Position numbers and translations under genes: made by a program. Of a stretch of DNA of 64,000 nucleotides, positions 9,906 to 22,095 are shown one piece after another. The DNA is from Acorus gramineus. Lineage: Eukaryota; Streptophyta; Magnoliopsida; Acorales; Acoraceae. The stretch is from NCBI GenBank assembly GCA_030737835.1, contig JAUJYN010000019.1:2068433-2132432 (forward strand), in the 5' to 3' direction. Each line of letters opens with the position of its first letter. Position 1 is the first letter of the stretch. The notes below the pieces were generated by a model. The model was not told the origin of the DNA and ran no database searches. It saw nothing but the letters and a program-made list of their open reading frames with translations.

Positions 9906-10097
9906 CTTGATTCTTCAATCATTGACTTTGTTTGCTGTTTTTCTTCATGTGTTGATTCACATATGCCCAACTCCACATATTCAATTTCTGGTGCATGGGA
10001 ATTAAGTGGAACCACCTCAAGGGGATTTTCTTCCTGTGTTGGTTTTTGTGTCTGAAGGAATTCAAGCATTACAGACTGCTGTGCTATTATGTTTTCT

Positions 10098-10442
10098 TTA
10101 TCTCTGCATCCATTGCTGTTTTCTGTGTAATGTCGTGCACTGAAGCATCGTCTTCCATGCCAGAGATTGTTTTTTTTTCTGCTTTTCAATGACACTCAGA
10201 TATTCTTCATCTCGATCCTTGAATCCTTTAATCTCATCATCTCTTTGACTGACCAATTTTTTTAATCTTGCATTCACTTTTTTCAAATTTTCAATCTGTT
10301 CATTTAACCTGCGGATCTTTCTCCTCAGAAAACTGCATTCTTTGAAAATGCAATTCAAATTGCGGGCACCCGTTTTCAATCTGAAACTCATCCTGTTGTT
10401 CTCTACCATGATCTTTAGCATGTCATTTCTATGTGTTGTCAA
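10098..10442 (-). pseudogene. Coiled-coil-like exon of the interrupted gene
   Basis: About 114 residues, including RRKIRRLNEQIENLKKVNAR and a further K/E/D-rich part. The heptad-like spacing of L, I and V suggests a coiled coil. No start codon or upstream control region adjoins it, so it is an internal exon of the same broken gene. Confidence 0.4.
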
Positions 10443-10611
10443 TGTTGCTATGAGATTGATGATTTCTTCCTCCAGGGCTTGCCTTGTAGGTGTTGTCTGA
10501 ACATTTTCTGTGGCCTACCATGAATTCCCTTAGACTGATGTTCAGTTGCAAAGTTGTCAAACTGCCCACCACAATCTTCTATTACTGGCTGATTTTCAGG
10601 TCTATCTTGTA

Positions 10612-10986
10612 TTAGAACAAATTCTGTGCCCTCACCATTGTTATCAGCAGCACTGTTAGGATTATCACAGGCAACTGCTTATCTTCAGCAATGCATTCAG
10701 AATTTTCTGTAGTGTTAATATCAGCACAGACATTCTCATTCCCAATGTCTTCATGCATCTCATTACCCCCACCTTCATTCTGCTCAGTTGATTTTTCACC
10801 TTCCTCATCACCCGACGAGTTATTCTCATCTCCTTCATTGGCTTCCTCATTGTTTGATGAGTTATCACCAGATTCATCATCAGTACTATCAGCTAAATCT
10901 GATCCACTTTCTTCATTTAAGTCTTCTTCTGTTTCAGACTCAATCTGTGCAGATGTCTTTTCCCCCAGCTGCTGCAGTTCTATCAA
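10612..10986 (-). pseudogene. Acidic low-complexity exon of the interrupted gene
   Basis: An open stretch rich in E, D, S and N (phrases DDESGDNSSN, SSGDEEGEKS), preceded on the minus strand by a possible acceptor TATCCATAG near 11011. Acidic linkers of this kind occur between conserved domains in plant transposon-associated proteins. No enzyme motif is present. It ends with a hydrophobic tail that is probably out of frame. Confidence 0.4.
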
Positions 10987-12333
10987 CCTCGGTTCAATCT
11001 CTTCTATGGATAACTACATCATGAAATGGAGTACTATATATTAGTGAAAATATAACAAAGTCAAAATAGTTACATTTATCATTATAACAGTTATATGAAA
11101 AAGTGTAGTACAAACATATCCAGACACATATCAAATATGTTACATTTCCTTTTCATGTTACATTTTGTCGATAATATATGTTAAATTCGTACAACATAAT
11201 CTATGGTATGGAGACAGGTTGACAAATGTATCATGTTTTTTGAACAATTTAAATGAAAATTACATTCATTTAAAATAGTAATCTAACCAAACACTTAACA
11301 TAAACATGTTAAATTTGAAAAATAAATGCTAAATGTGTCAACACATTGTATGTGAAACAATGTATCACATAAAATAAACTTGTTACATTTCGATATAAGT
11401 GTTACATTGTTCGAAATAGTAATTTTTACATAAAATTAAGTGAATACTACTTTTACTGAAACAGTAATGGAGTTATGAGTAATGTAAATACTAACATGTG
11501 GTGTTTTAATCCTCCGGATGTTTATTTCCGATAATCTTTTATGCAATTTTTTCAAATCCAATTTCTTGAATCATGGGAATACAGATGGATGTGAAGGAGA
11601 AATCAAAGTGATGTGTTCACATAACTTGAACTGCATTGCATTAAAAGAACAGTGTCAGTATTTAATTTCATTACAATATTAAACTAACATTTTTGTGAGC
11701 ATTGTATTAACTTATAGGTAGTAGTGCAACACAGCCAGTTACACTTGTTGGGTTCTTGTGATGCTTATGAATGGACTTCATCAATAGATCTAGTATTGAA
11801 GACGACCAATCTGTTATGCCTGTGTCATTTGGAGCCTTATTTTTTTATCGGAGTCGCTAAAATTTTGGCTTTTAGCCACCTGCAGGAGTTGGAGCGCTCT
11901 GATTGAAGATTTGGCTACATAATTTTTCTCCTAGAAGTTATGTATTTCCGATTTGGTATTTAGATTTAATTTTGTTAAAATCCAAGATGAAGAGGTTTAA
12001 ATATGATTTTATCATGAGATGCTCAGTTTTGAGTTAGCTTTCGTACAAAAGTTGAATTAGATCAACTGGATTCATGTAGTAAAAGTTATGGGTATTTTTC
12101 CAAGTATACCCCGGGGATGAAAAATTCTGGCAGCAGCCCTGTTCAATGTTTAGCTCTCATTTCGGAATAGCTGGAGGGATTATTTGATCTTGGCATAAAC
12201 ATGAAAGTTGTAGATAATCTTCTTGGCTTTCCAAAGGATTTTGAATTGTGCAATTCGGAGCTATATTGTGGAAGTTATGGCTGTTCTAGTGAAGCCCGTC
12301 CAGAATTTCTGGTCAGGGACGATTTGGTCTTGT

Positions 12334-12357
12334 CCCCCCCCCCCCCCCCCCCCCCCC
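12334..12357 (+). repeat. Poly(C) tract, 24 C
   Basis: 24 consecutive C just upstream of a TATA-like ATTTAAAACC. The related LTR at 12979 has an 18-C run at 13537-13554 at nearly the same place. Confidence 0.9.
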
Positions 12358-14490
12358 ACCAACTCACTTTATCTCCATTTAAAACCCCCCCTTTTGTGGA
12401 AACCTCTCACTCCCTCTCACTCTCGTCTCCCTCTCCCTCTCTGTTTTTTTTGGTTGTGTGTGTGTTGTTAATGGAGGAAAGGATGAAGAAGAAGCTCAAG
12501 AAAGAGTGAGAAAGGGTGAGAAAAGGTGAGCATGTGTTGTTGTTGTTGTTGTTGTTTCTCTTCTCTCAATCCCCTTCTCATGCCCTTGCACCCCTGTTTT
12601 CTACCAAGAAGGGCTGGTGGAGAGGCTGAAGAGATGGTGGTAGTGGTGGTGGTGGTTGAGGTGGTCGTGGGTGTGTCGATAACCCCGCATCTCCCCATTT
12701 CCCTCCCCTGTTTCGGTAAGGCAGCTCACTGTCTTTTAAAGATCTCAGTGAATCTAGTATTTAGAGGCATATTTTTAGGATTATGTCTTCTTATGATTTG
12801 ATCAGCTATGTGTCTAGATGTTATATATGAAATTTGGGGTCATTATGATTTTGTGGTGTAAGTTAGAACCAGTTTTGCATGACCATGTATGCATGTTGTA
12901 TGATTTATTATGATGTAAATCCATGTTAGGGAGTGTCCCTATAATTATTAGATGATTGTGCATATGGTTCATGCACATTGTTGTGCCTGTGTCATTTGGA
13001 GCGCTCTGTTTGAAAATTTGGGTACATAATTTTTTTTCCTAAGTTACGTATTCCTGATTTGGTATTTGGATTTGATTTTGTTAAAATCCAAGATGAAGAG
13101 GTTAAATTATGATTTTATTATGAGATGTCCAGTTTTGAGTTAGCTTTCGCACATAAGTGGAATTAGACCAACTGGATTTTTGTAGTAAAAGTTATGGGTA
13201 TTTTTCCAAGTATACCCCGGGGATGGAAATTCTGGCAGCAGCCCTATTCCATGTTTAGCTCTAATTTCGGATTATCTGGAGAGATTATCTGATCTTTCCA
13301 TGAACATGAAAGTTGTAGATAATCTTCTTAGCTTTCCATCGGTCTTGGAATCAAGCAATTCGGAGCTGTATCGGGGAAGTTATGGCTGTTCCAGTGAAGC
13401 TTGCGCAGAATTTCTAGTCGAAGGGCGACTAGGTCTTTTCCCCCTTAAGATATTTGTGATAAATATCTTCCCCTCTCTCTCTCCCCTCCCAAATCCCACG
13501 ACTAACTCTTTTTGCTCTCCTTCTCTTTTCATTTAACCCCCCCCCCCCCCCCCCATGTGTTTGAGAAAATGTGTCAAAGAGAAGGGGAAGGTGGAGGAGG
13601 AAGTGGAGGTGGGTTGTGTTGTTGTTGCTTGTTTCTTCCCTTCTCCCAAGCTCCCCTTGCATGGATCCCCCCCCCCTGATTTTCGGCTGAAGAGGAGGCT
13701 GAGGAGAGGCTGAGGAGGTGGTGGTAGTGGTGGTGGCGGTTGAGGTGGTCGCGGGTGCGTCGAGGGCCCCCGAACCTCCCCCTTTCGTTCCCCCTCCAAA
13801 GGTGAGCCCCTCCCCTTCTTTTCTTGATTTTTAGGGCTTAGGGTTGGTTGGGGAGGCCATGCTTGCTAGGTAGTTGGGTTTGGGTGTGTGTGAGGGGTTG
13901 GGATGGGTGAAAAAGGGGTTATGAGGGCTTGGGCGCGCGCTGGGCGCGGTCTGCGCGCGTGCGCGCGCAAGCGGGCGCAGGCAGGCGCTGGCGGGCGCAG
14001 TCGGGCGCGCAGTTGCGCGCGGGTGCGCGCGCGAGCGGTGGTGCGAGCGGGGGTGCACGCGGGTGCGCGCGGGCGCGGTGGGCGTGCGTGCGAGCGTACG
14101 CGCGCGCGGGCAGGGCACCTGGGCACTGCGCCTGGGTGCGGGGCAGGGCGCCTGGGCATGCTCCTGGGCGCGGAGCTGGGGACCAGTGCGTGCGCGCTGG
14201 GCTGGACGCGGGTTGCGCGCGGGCGCGCGTGAGCGTGCGCGTGCGTGCGGCAGTGCTCGGGGCGCGCGGCAGTGCGCCGATGGTGCTGGGGTGTGTGCGT
14301 CCGTGCGCATTCGTGCGTGCGCGTGCGGGTGGCCGTGCGTATGGCTGCCCGGGGGTTCGGGTGTGAGTCGGGGTGCTCGGACTCGCGTGCGTACAGGCCG
14401 TATGTACGCTTGTCCGAGTGTTGGGGTATTTTAATGTATTCTAGTTGTATTTGTGAGTTTTACTCACCGAATTGATTACCCTATTTTGCA

Positions 14491-14525
14491 TCTTGACGGA
14501 CGGTCGCGCGACGACCCGACTATCT
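14491..14525 (+). other. Damaged LTR exon 2 (chimeric LTR)
   Basis: The sequence reads TTTTGCA|TCTTGACGG: two bases (GA) at the acceptor junction are missing, so the AG is lost. The GTGAGTGG donor at 14526 is intact. Confidence 0.5.
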
Positions 14526-15589
14526 GTGAGTGGGACAATCCAACCTAGTAGGGAGGCGCTATACGCACTTGGGCCTGTACCGTCCTCCCCTGGGGCACCA
14601 TGGATTTATATTAACTGGTTGTAATGTGTAATCCATGCAATCATGATAAAAATGTAGTATGCATGCTACCCTAGACTTTGTATGTTAGGGACTTGCACCC
14701 TTAGGATATGTGTAAGAGCCGTGCATCCTGTCACCTTGTTACCATGCTAGGAAAGCCTCGACCTATGCATGCGTCCTATTAGTTTGATTTATTAAATTAA
14801 ATGCTAGCATGCCTTGTATAATATTATAGGGAGGGGCCTTGCGAGGTCAACATTGAGACCCGGCTAGGGTACTCCATGTTCCTTGTTTGGTTGTCGGGAT
14901 GTCCTGTATCGGGACCTCATGCTGCCCTCCCAAGGTTTCTTGTCCCATAATATTATAACTCTTGTTAATAATCATTATTATAACTCTTGTTGATAACTAT
15001 TATTATATATGTTTCCCGCATCTTGGTTATGCGCCTTGGAGGGAATTCTGAAAATTCATGGCATGGTGTCACGCCCCAGGGCCGGCCGTCCCCGGGACGC
15101 GGCAAGTGTATATATGATATCAGTCTAAATAGGAGTTCAATAACATACTCACACAACAGCTAAAATGACAAAATGACAACACAAGCAGGGCTGACATAAT
15201 ATATACACCAATAGCGGAAGCTAAAAGACTGAATCTGTAATCCAAAAACATATTACAGACTCGATACATAATCAACTGTCTTGTGAGAGCCAATATATAC
15301 AAAGACATCCAAATACAATACAAACGCGTGCCCAAGCACGAAATATAATACATACAAGCACAAGGGATGCTGATAGCCTCTGATACTCGCGGGACGTGGC
15401 GCTACTCCGCTACTGATGAAGTCCCTCGGGGAGCTCTTCCTCCAGATCCGACTCAGATGACACTGGAGAAAATATTATGCGAGGGGTGAGCCACACGCTC
15501 AGTGAACAGCACAACCCATGCATCACAGTTTATATTAACCATAAATAATCAACCACCAGCCACAAAGTAGCATAACATCATAATCTAGT

Positions 15590-15825
15590 GGTTCGTTACA
15601 TCGCCGAACCATCATACCCTCACCCTCACCCCTCAATAGGTGACATAGGATATTGGGACTTATAAACATCCAAACACATCCACACACCCTCACCCTCACC
15701 CCTCAATAGGTGACATAGGATATTGGGACTGATAATCATCCAAACACATCCATACACATCCATACACATCCATACACCCTCACCCTCACCCCTCAACAGG
15801 TGACATAGGATATTGGGACTGACTA
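15590..15825 (-). repeat. G4/hairpin minisatellite, 3 units (A 3' LTR)
   Basis: On the plus strand each unit reads CCCTCACCCTCACCCCTCAA and ends AGGATATTGGGACT. Only the first keeps the hairpin half (GGTTCGTTACATCGCCGAACC). Spacers CATCCATACACATCCATACA extend the later units. Confidence 0.7.
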
Positions 15826-16566
15826 GGCTGTTAATCACCCTTGGTCCACCGATAGCCTCTCCTCCACACCGTAGCTTGCCTGGTCTACTCCCACATTCAG
15901 CACAGTCCGAGTCCAAGATCAGGAGGTGCCTACTGATGGGAGCCCTCTGTCAGGATAGCCTGTCTAACGCTGAGGAGTCCCTACACGGATCCAACGAAGG
16001 GGAGAGAAACAGCCTATCCACGCGCATATGATCCACTCGGATCCGCTGACTACACATCTCTACAACTCTAGTGTCTCGAATTCATCAGAATTCCTCCAGG
16101 GCGCATAACCAAGATGCGGGGAACATGCATTAGTATAAACGGGAAAAGAAACCTTGGGAGGGCACCATGAGGTCCCGATGTAGGACGTCCCGACAACCAA
16201 ACAAGGAACACGGAGCACCCTAGCCCGGGTCTCAATGTTGACCTCGCAAGGCCCCTTAATATTCCCTAAGGCATGCAATAATATTACCAGTTGCATTTAA
16301 TTTAACAAATTAAACTAATAGGAGCATACAAAAGGTGAGGCTTTCCTAGCATGATAACAAGGTGACAAGATGCATGGCTCTTACACAACCTAAGGGTGCA
16401 AGTCCCTAACATACTCAGTCTAGGGTAGCATGCATACTACATATCAATCATGCTGCATGGATTACATATTTAACAGGTTAATATTAATCTATGGTGCCCC
16501 AGGGGAGGACGGTATACGCCCAAGTGCATATAGCGCCTCCCAACTGGGTTGGATTGTCCCACTCAC

Positions 16567-16602
16567 TGATAGTCGGGTTGTCGCACGACCGTCCGTCAAG
16601 AT
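16567..16602 (-). other. Predicted 36-nt LTR exon 2 (A 3' LTR)
   Basis: 36 nt between TTGCAG and GTGAGTGG on the minus strand. G-to-A changes at CpG in the palindromic core suggest methylation decay. Confidence 0.5.
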
Positions 16603-18118
16603 CTGCAAGACAGGGTATCAACTTGGTGAGTAAAATCCACAAATACCACAAAAATACTCTAAAAATACCCAACACTCGGGCAAACGTACATACGGCCCGT
16701 ACGCACGCTAGCCGAGCACCCCGACTCACTCCCGCACCCCCGGCAACCACCCACACGGCCACCCGCCCCCGGATGCACCGCCGCGCCCAGCCCGCCCACC
16801 CAGGCGCCCTGCCGAGCCCCTGCCCGCACGCCAGGACGCACCGCCGAGCTCCCCGGGTGCACCGCGCGCTCACTGCGCCCCAACGTAGCCGCCCGCGCGC
16901 ACACCGCACGCCCCGCGCCCAGCACCTCGCCACGCGCACACCTCGCGAGCACCACCGCTCGCCTCGCCGCGCACCCCGCGCGCACCACCGCTCGCCTCGC
17001 CGCGCACCCCGCGCGCACCACCGCTCGCATCACCCCACTCGACCAGCACCCCAGCACGCCCAGCGCCCAGCACGCCCAGCACGTCCAGCGCCCAGCACGC
17101 CCAGCACGTCCAGCGCCCAGCACGCCCGCGCGCACGTCCGCGCGCATGCGCGCGCGCGCCCTGCCACTGCATTCCTGCTGCGCTGCCTGCTGCGCCTGTG
17201 CTGCCATCCTGCCCGGGACAGACAACCACTCTGCCCGAGCACCTCCACCACCACCCACCGACCACCAATGGCCTCCGACCGCCCCCAACCACCACCGACA
17301 GCCACCAGCCGCCCTCCACACTCAACCACACCCTCCTAACATGCATCTAAACATGAAAAAGAAGGAAAAACCCTTACCCAAGGAAAGGAAGGGAACCGGA
17401 GGATCTTCGTGCACCGAAACGCCTCCCAACGGATCTCCACTACCAAGACCTCTTCCTACCTCAAATGGGGCTGAAAACAGGGGAGAATAGAGGGGGTTAG
17501 AGGGGGCCAAACTTGTCGGAACTCGAATCCGAGAACACCGGGGGATAGATCGGGACCGGATCTAACCTTTCTATGTTTTGAGTTTTAAGCTTCAAGCACC
17601 CTAGGTGGCTCAAAACCAAGAAAAGGAGAGAGGGGGAGAGAGAAAACTCATTTGAGAAGATGATGAATAGTGGGGGAGACTTTTTAGATTCACTTAATAT
17701 ATAACCCTCACTTAGATTAGGGTTAAGAAAGGGTTAATTAGGCTTAAGAGAGGCTTTAAGTGGGATTTGACTTGGGTCAACCCAACCACACAAAAAAAAA
17801 AAAGGGTTGACCAAGTCATGGGCCCACTTTGACCGAGTCAACTCTCCCAATGACTTCTCGCTCGGTCAAAACCCGGATACGCCCCGGAACTGTGAAATTT
17901 CAGAAACGTTACCGGAATTCGATGAAATTTTCGTGAGTGGCTTAGAATGGCACCAGGACACATAATATGCAGTTAGATTTTCAATCGGAGTCCTCTAGCT
18001 CAGGACGATAGCTAACAGTCCAAAATTTTGCGGTTCCGATCGAAAAACGAAAAAAACTCAAAAACTGCAAGATTGCTCCAATGGTTACCAGAAGGCAAAA
18101 AGTGACACATATATAACA

Positions 18119-18146
18119 TTCTCCCCCCTTAGGAAATTTTGTCCTC
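18119..18146 (-). promoter_or_regulatory. Polypurine tract of element A
   Basis: On the minus strand, AATTTCCTAAGGGGGGAGAA directly abuts the LTR start TGTTATATATG at 18118. This is the standard plus-strand priming site next to a 3' LTR. The preceding TTTTGAGGACAAAATTTCC is typical of Tekay/Del elements. Confidence 0.85.
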
Positions 18147-18165
18147 AAAATAAATACAAGAACAT

Positions 18166-19330
18166 CTAAGAAGGGAAAAGATGCGGATACGCGTCACGCA
18201 TGGCGTCCTCGAGCTCCCAAGTGGCCTCGGCACCGGAACGGTGCTGCCATCGCACCTTGACCAGCTGGACGGTCTTGGTGCGGAGCCTCTTCTCGCGGTG
18301 GTCCAGGATCTCAATCGGCTGCTCAACGAAAGACAAGTCCGGCTCGAACGGGATGACGTGAGCAGGATCGTGGACATAACGCCTCAGCTGCGAGACATGG
18401 AAGACGTCATGAGCCTGAGCCAACTGTGGGGGCAGAGCTATGCGATAGGCCACCTCTCCAACTCGCTCGAGGATGAGGAATAGCCCAATGAAACGCGGAC
18501 TCAGCTTGCCCCGCACACCGAAATCGGAAGATGCCTTCATCGGGGACACCTTCAAGAACACATGGTCACCAACCTCGAAGGTGAGCTCACGGCGACGACG
18601 GTCGGCGTAGCACTTCTGACGACTCTGAGCGACTCGGATACGCTCGCGAATCGTCTTCACCATCTCTGAGGTCTGGTGAACTATCTCTGGTCCCTCCAAC
18701 TGGCGCTCTCCGACCTCGTCCCAACACAGGGGGGACCTGCAGCTGCGACCATAGAGTGCCTCGTAAGGAGCCATCCGGATGCTCGAGTGGTAGCTGTTGT
18801 TGTAGGCAAACTCCACCAACGGAAGGTGCCTCTCCCAACTGCCCCCAAAATCGAGAACACAGGCCCGCAGCATATCCTCAAGAGTCTGGATCGTCCTCTC
18901 CGACTGGCCGTCCGTCTGCGGATGAAACGTTGTACTGAAATGGAGGTTTGTACCAAGGGCGTGCTGGAGGCTACGCCAGAACCTCGAAGTAAAACGCGCG
19001 TCTCGATCGGAAATGATGCTGACTGGAGTGCCAGGGAGACGAACAATCTCGGAGACAAATAACTGCGCCAGGGTGTCTAGAGAATAGTGAGTCGGATGGG
19101 GAGGAAATGAGCAGACTTCGTCAGCCGGTCGACGATCACCCAGATGGCATCGCGACCCGAACGTGACCTCGGCAAACCTGAGACGAAGTCCATGGTGATC
19201 TGTTCCCACTTCCACTGAGGAATCTCAATGGACTGCAGCTTCCCCGCAGGGCGCTGATGCTCCGACTTCACCCGCTGGCATACTAGGCATCGGCCAACGA
19301 AACGACAAGATCCGTCTTCATCTCGCGCCA
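18166..19330 (-). pseudogene. Integrase and chromodomain C-terminus of element A
   Basis: Pol C-terminus inserting retrotransposon cDNA into chromosomes. In two frames: residues around [10 protein letters not shown] and [13 protein letters not shown] (first catalytic D), then, after a frameshift near 19080, SDRDARF (second D) and TDGQSERTIQTLE (E, D35E spacing). A GPY/F-like part (GKLSPRFIGLFLIL) and a chromodomain-like end (VKVRWQHRSGAEATWELED) finish at a stop at 18166. Compared with element C, a 1-nt loss in the AGAGAAT(C/A)GTGAG region explains the frameshift. It is much better preserved than the rest of element A's interior. The HHCC finger is only partly kept (CLVCQ present). Confidence 0.8.
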
Positions 19331-19900
19331 CCAGTAGCCACGATGAAGGCCCCTCAAACTGGCGCTCCACAACCGTCTCAACACAAGGGAGGTATGAAAC
19401 TGCGCCTGTAGAGTGCCCTTCACAGATCCATCTGGGTGCTCGAATGGCAGTCGCTTGCAGGCATACCCCAACAAATGGGTGGTGCCTCATCCAACTGCCC
19501 TCATCATCGAGCACGCAGGCACATAGCATGTCCTCCAAGGTCCGAATCGTCCTCATTGACTGGCTGTCCATCGGCGATGAAACGCTATACTTAAATGGAG
19601 GCTCGCGCCAAAGGCTGCGCCACAACCTCAAAGTAACCCTCGCGTCTCAACCGAAAATAGCGCCGAGTGGAGTGCCATGAAGACGAACAATCGCGAAGGT
19701 GAAAACCCACGTCAAGGCGTCCAGAGACTCAATCAGTCTGATAGGGAGGGAATCGCGGACTTAGTCAGTCAGTCAATGATCACCCAGACGGCGTCGTGAC
19801 CCGAACGTGACATTAACGAGTCTGCAACAATCCCTGACAACCCACTCTCACGTCCACTGAGGAATCTCGATGGACTGACGCTTCCCACGCGATGTTGAAT
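19331..19900 (-). pseudogene. Second, strongly decayed integrase stretch in element A
   Basis: Upstream of the good integrase lies another one with many indels. Recognisable pieces on the minus strand are [15 protein letters not shown] (compare [10 protein letters not shown]), [12 protein letters not shown] (compare [12 protein letters not shown]), and DNA matching the IEIPQW and RSRSG parts near 19790-19880. The core domain thus occurs twice in head-to-tail order within one element. Confidence 0.6.
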
Positions 19901-19949
19901 CTCGAACTTTGCCTGAGGGCATGCCAACCTGGGGAAACAAGGTCACCCA

Positions 19950-20250
19950 CATCACCTTATCATCACACCACAGCAACTCAACAAAGACTACCCCAAAGTA
20001 GTCCTCGGAAACCCAATAAAACTTTTGAGATCCACAAAGGCCTCCGGCGCAATCGTCAACCCCGACGGCAGTACTTAAAACTCGTAGTGCCTGAACAGTC
20101 ACGAAAGGCCATCTACGGGATGTCCAACTCTCGGATCTCCAGCTTGTGGTACCCTTGTGCGAAGATCGATCTAACAGCAGACACTCGCTCTCAGAGCTGG
20201 TCAAATAGATCATCGATTCGCGGCAAAGGTAATTGATCTTCAACCTCCAC
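19950..20250 (-). pseudogene. Decayed RT palm fragment in element A
   Basis: Base-level similarity to the intact RT of element C at about 36805-37000: shared GTCAACCC.GACGGCAGTACT, ACTCGTAGTGCC, and GAGCTGGTCAA..AGATC.TC. No open frame survives. Confidence 0.5.
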
Positions 20251-20860
20251 GGGGAGATCAAAACAACACCATGAACAATTAAGTTTTGATTCTGCTCCTC
20301 GAGCATGGCTGGCGCTCATGATAACACTTACACACTAGGTAAGCCGCTCAACCGCACTCAATCCACAAGACACGCATTAAGGGGTCGTCGAACCTCGACA
20401 ATGCCTATGCGACGTCATCTATCTGATAGGCGGTTGAGTCCCATCACGAACGCTAGCATCGCGTCTCCTTATTCGCGGCCAATGTGGGGCAAACGCGACA
20501 GTATCCACAACTGTGCTTACATGCCGCCAGAGATAGGCCGCTCATCACAACCATTGGAACTCCGGCATCCTGCACTCCATGGGCAGATTCATCACGGGGA
20601 GTCCACGCTCTCGTCATCATTTAGCAGCACCCTCCCAGTGTGGCCTCTACCTGGTAGCCTCCCAAGCCTGCTATCTCTGCCATATGGGCGAACCACAAGC
20701 ATAGGATCTGGGAGCACCTCACAGGGCTCTGGCCTCAACCGGGCAGCTACAACACACAATGATTTATCGAAGCGACTCCAGATGCCACTGTGGAACCCTG
20801 TCCACTAGCGATCGCCCACTGAGCTGCAATAGGACGCACCCAATCCTGATCGAACGCATC
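20250..20860. other. Unassigned sequence inside element A
   Basis: No domain recognised. Short phrases (CCTCTACCTGGTA, CCACTGTGG) recall LTR module sequence, but no continuous match is visible. Confidence 0.3.
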
Positions 20861-21225
20861 ACCACACCCAACCGCGATGCATCGGAGCAAACTGTGAACC
20901 CACCCCTCCCAGACGGAAGGTAAGAACTGGCGCTGAGGTGAGCCTTCGCTTAAACTCCAGGAAGCTCTCCTCGCAAGACGGGGACCATTCGAACCGGACA
21001 TCCTTCCGAGCGAGGCGGTTAGGAGGTACAGCCATCTTCGAGAAACCCTCGACAAACCTCCCGCAATAACCCGCCAAGCCCAGGAAGCTCTGAATCTCTG
21101 TGGGGTTCGACGGTCGACGCCAATTTGACACGGCGAGCATCTTATCCGGGTCCACAGATATGCCTTTGCCAGAAAATCACGTGGCCCAGAAAGGCCATAC
21201 CCTCCAACCAAAACTCGCACTTAAT
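20861..21225 (-). pseudogene. RT C-terminal stub of element A
   Basis: Covers the RT thumb/connection: [20 protein letters not shown], then [11 protein letters not shown] and RLTSAPVLT. Element B keeps the same piece (43240-43560), with the same upstream junction (CATC..TTTGATGCTTC) and a shared downstream junction (AACTGTGAACCCACC). The catalytic FIDD part is absent. Confidence 0.7.
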
Positions 21226-21229
21226 CCAC

Positions 21230-21990
21230 CATCAATTTGATGCTTCTAAGGTAGTCCTTGACTGGGAAAAGAAACCTTGGCAGGGCACCATGAGGTCCCG
21301 ATATAGGATACCCCGACAACCAAACAAGGAACACGGAGTACCCTAGCCCGGGTCTCAACGCTGACCCTGCAAGGCCCCTCATCCAGAGTAGGAAGTCTGG
21401 AAGAAGACATCAACTTTAAAGAACACTACTAACCCCACTGGATCATCTACATCTAGATAATCACCCATCGATATCCTTCAACATCCATCACAAGACCGGA
21501 CCCAACATCTATGGGAACGGTCGAACAACGAATGAGTCACGAGGCGACGCGTCTTCGTCTCATCCACACCCTCACTCCTGAAAGGAGACATCTTGGGACT
21601 TTGGGAGAGACTTAGACTGCTCTACACCCCTGGTCCACCGGTAGCCTCTCCTCCACACCGTGGGCTGCCTGGTCTACTCCCACATTCAGCGCAGTCCGAG
21701 TCCAAAATCAGGAGGTGCCTACTGATGGGAGCCCTCTGTCAGGAAGGCCTCTCTAACGCTGAGGAGTCCCTACACGGATCCGACGAAGGGGAGAACGGTT
21801 CCACGCTCGCGACATCATTCATTAACCTTCTTCGGGTAGCCTCTACCTGGCATACTCCCACGATCAGTACCCCTCCGACTGCATCGGCGGCACCTACGGA
21901 TGGAGCCCACTGCCGAGACGGCTACAACCTGGCCTCCTCGACTCGAACAACCACTCTTAATACCCGCTTAACGAGATATCACACACTTGC
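21230..21990 (-). other. LTR-derived block inside element A interior
   Basis: Follows TGATGCTTC and begins GGGAAAAGAAACCTTGG. It contains the conserved LTR block CCCCGACAACCAAACAAGG, then type-2-like DNA (GACCGGACCCAAC, GGTCGAACAACGAATG), a CACCCTCACTCC G-rich unit, and the GGATCC module (21610-21800 and again toward 21950). Element B has the same block in the same order at 43600-44560, so it predates both copies. Confidence 0.75.
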
Positions 21991-22095
21991 ATACCAGCAA
22001 CCAACACGCTCGCCAGGGCCTTTAATGCTCTCGCCTGCTTCCCCAACACTCTGGTCTGGCCTCCAGTGCCTTGGTCTGAGTCTCCACCAAATCCG

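Larger units (their letters stand above)
9565..11811 (-). pseudogene. 3' half of interrupted plant-mobile-domain-like gene
   Basis: Host DNA between two LTR insertions, continuing the minus-strand gene seen at 31304-31968. Next to the insertion (11811 leftward) the translation has FDWSSILDLL and TGCVALLP. After a predicted intron a further exon near 11530-11636 reads FKLCEH then FP followed by a stop where R is expected. Such spacing is typical of the plant-mobile-domain/DUF1985 group (family recalled, not searched). Further left are an acidic Glu/Asp/Ser/Asn-rich stretch (10612-10986), a Lys/Arg/Glu coiled-coil-like stretch (10098-10442) and a basic stretch (9693-9905). These frames do not join without indels. 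No protease domain is seen before the LTR boundary at 9565. 11050-11520 is AT-rich intron with many TGTTACATTT-type motifs. Confidence 0.5.
15067..18118 (-). repeat. 3' LTR of element A
   Basis: Runs on the minus strand from TGTTATATATG (18118) to GGGGCGTGACA (15067), 3,052 bp. TATA-like TTATATATTAAG near 17694-17704, donor with intron 1 at 16603-17377, exon 2 at 16567-16602, intron 2 at 15463-16566, and three minisatellite units (about 15590-15825). Confidence 0.9.

Noticed and set aside
15062..15066. CATGG as TSD of element A
   Set aside because: The right flank is TTAGA; comparison with intact LTRs (CATGACATTAGAG) shows the flanks are adjacent target sequence, but a clean 5-bp duplication is not present.
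18676..19062. Plus-strand open frame of 128 codons
   Set aside because: Antisense shadow of the element A integrase.
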